Source: Thiomonas sp. (GTDB lineage: Bacteria; Pseudomonadota; Gammaproteobacteria; Burkholderiales; Burkholderiaceae_C). From it: DNA of 5,843 nucleotides. A program made the translations under genes and the position numbers. This document shows positions 4,423 to 5,843 of the stretch, piece by piece. How positions within the stretch are numbered: the stretch's first letter is position 1; each line of letters begins with the position of its first letter. A model generated the notes under the pieces. That model saw only the letters and a program-made list of their open reading frames with translations. It had not been told where the DNA came from and ran no database searches. Location of the stretch: contig JAQTVS010000193.1 of NCBI GenBank assembly GCA_028706735.1, forward strand, positions 1-5,843. The letters run 5' to 3'.

Positions 4423-5843
4423 AGCCGCCTGCACCCAGCCCGCTGCTGACCGAGGCCGATCTCATCCTCGACTCCAGCGGCCAGCCCGCCAGCGCCCGCT
4501 ACGGCGACATCTACGCCAGCCGCGCCGGCGCCCTGGGACAAGCCCGCGCGGTTTACCTGGGCGGCTGCGGCCTGCTCGACACCCCCGCGCGCTGGGCCGG
4601 GCGCGATCAGTTCACCATCCTGGAAACCGGCTTCGGCCTGGGCGTGAACTTCCTCGCCACCTGGGCCGCGTGGCGCGCCGACCCACAGCGCTGCGCGCGG
4701 CTCGACTATGTGAGCCTGGAACTGCACCCGGTTTGCGCCGCCGACCTGCTGGCGCATGCGCCGCCCGAATTGCAAGACCTCGCCGCGGCACTGGCCGCGC
4801 AATGGCCACCGCCCGTGCGCGGCCTGCACCGCATCGTTCTTGATGAAAACAGGCTGGACGCCCCCCACGCTTCGGCCTCGCCTGCGCTGCCCCCCGAGGC
4901 GGCCGTCCCCACCCCAACCCTCCCCACAAGTGGAGAGGGGGCAAACACGCCTCCCCCACGTCGTGGGGGAGGTTGGGAGGGGGACATGCCCGCCTTGGGA
5001 CGGCCCGGCGGCGGCGGGGTGCATCTGCTGCTGGCTTTTGGCGATGCCCAGGCTCTCGCGCCGCGGCTGCGGCTGGCCGCCGATGCGCTCTACCTCGACG
5101 GCTTCACGCCCGCGCGCAATTCCGCGATGTGGACGCCCGAGCTGTTCCGCGCCCTCGCCCGTCTGAGCCAGCCCGGCGCCCGCGCGGCCAGCTACACCGT
5201 GGCGCACGCCGTGCAAAATGGGCTGAGCCAGGCCGGTTTCGAAGTCGAACTGCCCCCAGGCTGGGGCGGCAAGCAGCAACGGCTGCAAGCCACCTTCAAC
5301 CCCGTCTGGAAGCGCACCCGCCACACCCTGCCCACTCCCTGGCCCGCAGCACAGCCGCGGCATGCCGTGGTCATCGGCGCCGGTCTCAGCGGCGCCGCCT
5401 GCGCCCATGCCTTGGCGCAGCGCGGCTGGACGGTCGAAGTCATCGAGGCCAGCGCGCGCCCCGCTGGCGGCGGCTCGGCCATGCCTGCGGGTCTGGCGCA
5501 TCTGCAGCCCTCGGCAGACGACAACCTGCTGTCCCGTCTCAGCCGCGCTGGCATGGCTGCACTGCGCCGCGCCCTGCCGCCCCAGGCGCAAGACATTGCA
5601 CAGTTCTCCCCGGCCGTGCTCACCCCGGCAGACCCGGCCGAGGCGCAACGCATGCACGACTGGCGCCGCAGCGTGCATCTGCCGCCACAGATGGCGCAAT
5701 GGACCGAGGCGGGCTGGCAGGTGGACAGCGCGGTGCTGGCCAATCAAGCCCTGTGCGCGGCATGGCTGGATTCCCCACGCATCACGCTGCGCTGCCACAC
5801 GCAGGCCGCCGCGTTGCAGCACGACGGCAGCACCTGGAACGTG
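4419..5843 (+). CDS. mnmC: Bifunctional tRNA mnm5s2U34 biosynthesis protein MnmC (C-terminus beyond window end), with in-frame repeat insertion
   Basis: 475 residues are visible and the frame is open at the window end. MnmC completes mnm5s2U at tRNA wobble position 34: the C-terminal FAD domain removes the carboxymethyl group from cmnm5s2U, and the N-terminal MnmD domain methylates the resulting nm5s2U with SAM. In MnmD, SAM motif I is ILETGFGLGVNFL (67-79), followed by YVSLELHP (97-104), LYLDGFTPARNSAMWTPELF (224-243) and a diverged GWGGKQQRL (281-289; more usually GFGRKREML). The FAD domain opens with AVVIGAGLSGAAC (316-328) and VEVIEA (339-344); the usual ASGN-P-x-G is GGGSAMPAG here (350-358). 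Residues about 146-200 are an extra Pro/Gly-rich stretch encoded by palindromic repeats, placed between LDEN and VHLLLAFGDA. The start is TTG (4419), overlapping the upstream TGA with no Shine-Dalgarno, which suggests translational coupling. Whether the interrupted MnmD half is active is unknown; no frameshift or stop is present. Confidence 0.92.
   Translation, partial: MKPPAPSPLLTEADLILDSSGQPASARYGDIYASRAGALGQARAVYLGGCGLLDTPARWAGRDQFTILETGFGLGVNFLATWAAWRADPQRCARLDYVSLELHPVCAADLLAHAPPELQDLAAALAAQWPPPVRGLHRIVLDENRLDAPHASASPALPPEAAVPTPTLPTSGEGANTPPPRRGGGWEGDMPALGRPGGGGVHLLLAFGDAQALAPRLRLAADALYLDGFTPARNSAMWTPELFRALARLSQPGARAASYTVAHAVQNGLSQAGFEVELPPGWGGKQQRLQATFNPVWKRTRHTLPTPWPAAQPRHAVVIGAGLSGAACAHALAQRGWTVEVIEASARPAGGGSAMPAGLAHLQPSADDNLLSRLSRAGMAALRRALPPQAQDIAQFSPAVLTPADPAEAQRMHDWRRSVHLPPQMAQWTEAGWQVDSAVLANQALCAAWLDSPRITLRCHTQAAALQHDGSTWNV
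4907..4983. repeat. REPIN/BIME-like pair of inverted REP-like palindromes
   Basis: Unit A (4907-4941) begins CCCCACCCCAACCCTCCCC and contains a short hairpin, CTCCCCAC (4920-4927) with GTGGAGAG (4930-4937), one mismatch. Unit B (4949-4983), read on the minus strand, begins CCCCCTCCCAACCTCCCCC and has its own hairpin. The two units align closely in opposite orientation with about 7 nt between them. This is the architecture of REP doublets (REPINs), which are mobilised in trans by RAYT Y1 transposases. Assignment to a REP family is inference; no transposase is in the window. Confidence 0.6.
4950..4972. repeat. Perfect 10-bp hairpin
   Basis: CCTCCCCCAC (4950-4959) pairs perfectly with GTGGGGGAGG (4963-4972) around a 3-nt GTC loop. 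It is the strongest local palindrome in the window and the core of unit B of the REP-like pair. It is transcribed within mnmC mRNA and could affect translation or mRNA stability. No T-run follows, so it is not an intrinsic terminator. Confidence 0.85.

Larger units (their letters stand above)
4863..5015. repeat. Outer palindromic repeat, split by the inner element
   Basis: The left half (4863-4909) contains GCCTCG (4875-4880) inverted with CGAGGC (4895-4900), then GGCCGTCCC (4901-4909). The right half begins with GGGACGGCC (4997-5005), the perfect 9-bp reverse complement of that last segment, followed by a GGC run. Motifs such as ACGCTTCGGCC and CTGCCCCCCGAGG resemble, from memory, short dispersed repeats of Burkholderiales genomes. 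The 87 bp between the 9-bp arms (4910-4996) is roughly the inner element, so one repeat may have landed in the loop of another. Edges are uncertain. Confidence 0.5.
4854..5018 (+). repeat. Composite repeat insertion inside mnmC, kept in frame
   Basis: About 165 bp (55 codons) are absent from the MnmC pattern I know, where LDEGR is followed directly by V-x-L-x-L-x-FGD. Edges are approximate, set by where MnmD-like sequence stops (residue 145) and resumes (residue 201). The stretch differs in style from its surroundings: runs of C or G, several inverted repeats, and codons rare in the flanking gene (ACA, AGT, GGA, AGG). It contains none of TAA, TAG, TGA, TTA, CTA or TCA, so all six frames are open across it. 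The encoded peptide is Pro-, Gly- and Ala-rich and is probably a disordered loop. Confidence 0.8.

Noticed and set aside
3340..4434. 364-codon minus-strand open frame spanning the slt/5-FCL junction
   Set aside because: It overlaps slt in another frame and is antisense to the cyclo-ligase; no domain is visible.
4854..5018. CRISPR array, group II intron or insertion sequence as the origin of the mnmC insert
   Set aside because: There are no repeated spacer units, no transposase, no intron catalytic sequence and no stop codon. The structure is simply paired palindromes, so a REP-like element fits better.
4383..5822. 479-codon minus-strand open frame opposite mnmC
   Set aside because: The plus strand holds unmistakable MnmD and FAD motifs; the minus translation is low-complexity Gly/Arg/Gln-rich.
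4419..5843. mnmC as a pseudogene because of the insertion
   Set aside because: The frame is intact through the visible 475 codons and the motifs resume in register, so disruption is not shown; loss of MnmD function remains possible but unproven.

Overview
The window is GC-rich, densely coding proteobacterial chromosome. Protein content and gene order point to a betaproteobacterium, most likely Burkholderiales. The Burkholderiales call rests on the slt / 5-FCL / mnmC neighbourhood, on the style of the MnmC protein, and on a dispersed-repeat motif that I recall from Comamonadaceae/Thiomonas-like genomes. The genus cannot be fixed from this sequence alone.

Layout: two divergent gene groups start from a 16-bp gap at 3786-3801. 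Leftward (minus strand) run slt, a soluble lytic murein transglycosylase with a signal peptide; then, 33 bp on, an NAD(P)-binding epimerase-like protein of the complex I NDUFA9 family; then, 115 bp on, a glutathione S-transferase cut by the window start. Rightward (plus strand) run a 5-formyltetrahydrofolate cyclo-ligase with a GTG start, and mnmC, which begins at a TTG overlapping the cyclo-ligase stop codon and is cut by the window end. Nearly all of the 5.8 kb is coding. There is no tRNA, rRNA, CRISPR array, phage gene or transposase gene.

The genes are mostly housekeeping: peptidoglycan turnover (slt), folate one-carbon salvage (5-FCL), tRNA wobble-uridine modification (mnmC), plus an oxidoreductase-like protein and a GST of unknown substrate. 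The pairing looks like a conserved chromosomal neighbourhood rather than one pathway.

The notable feature is inside mnmC. About 165 bp (around 4854-5018) interrupt the methyltransferase (MnmD) half but keep the frame, adding about 55 Pro/Gly-rich residues at what should be a tight beta-turn. The insert looks like two nested palindromic repeats. The inner part (4907-4983) is a pair of inverted REP-like units, resembling a REPIN/BIME. The outer part is marked by a perfect 9-bp inverted repeat (4901-4909 and 4997-5005) that brackets the inner one. The insert has no stop codon in any of the six frames. It appears to be a dispersed non-coding repeat that has become protein sequence.
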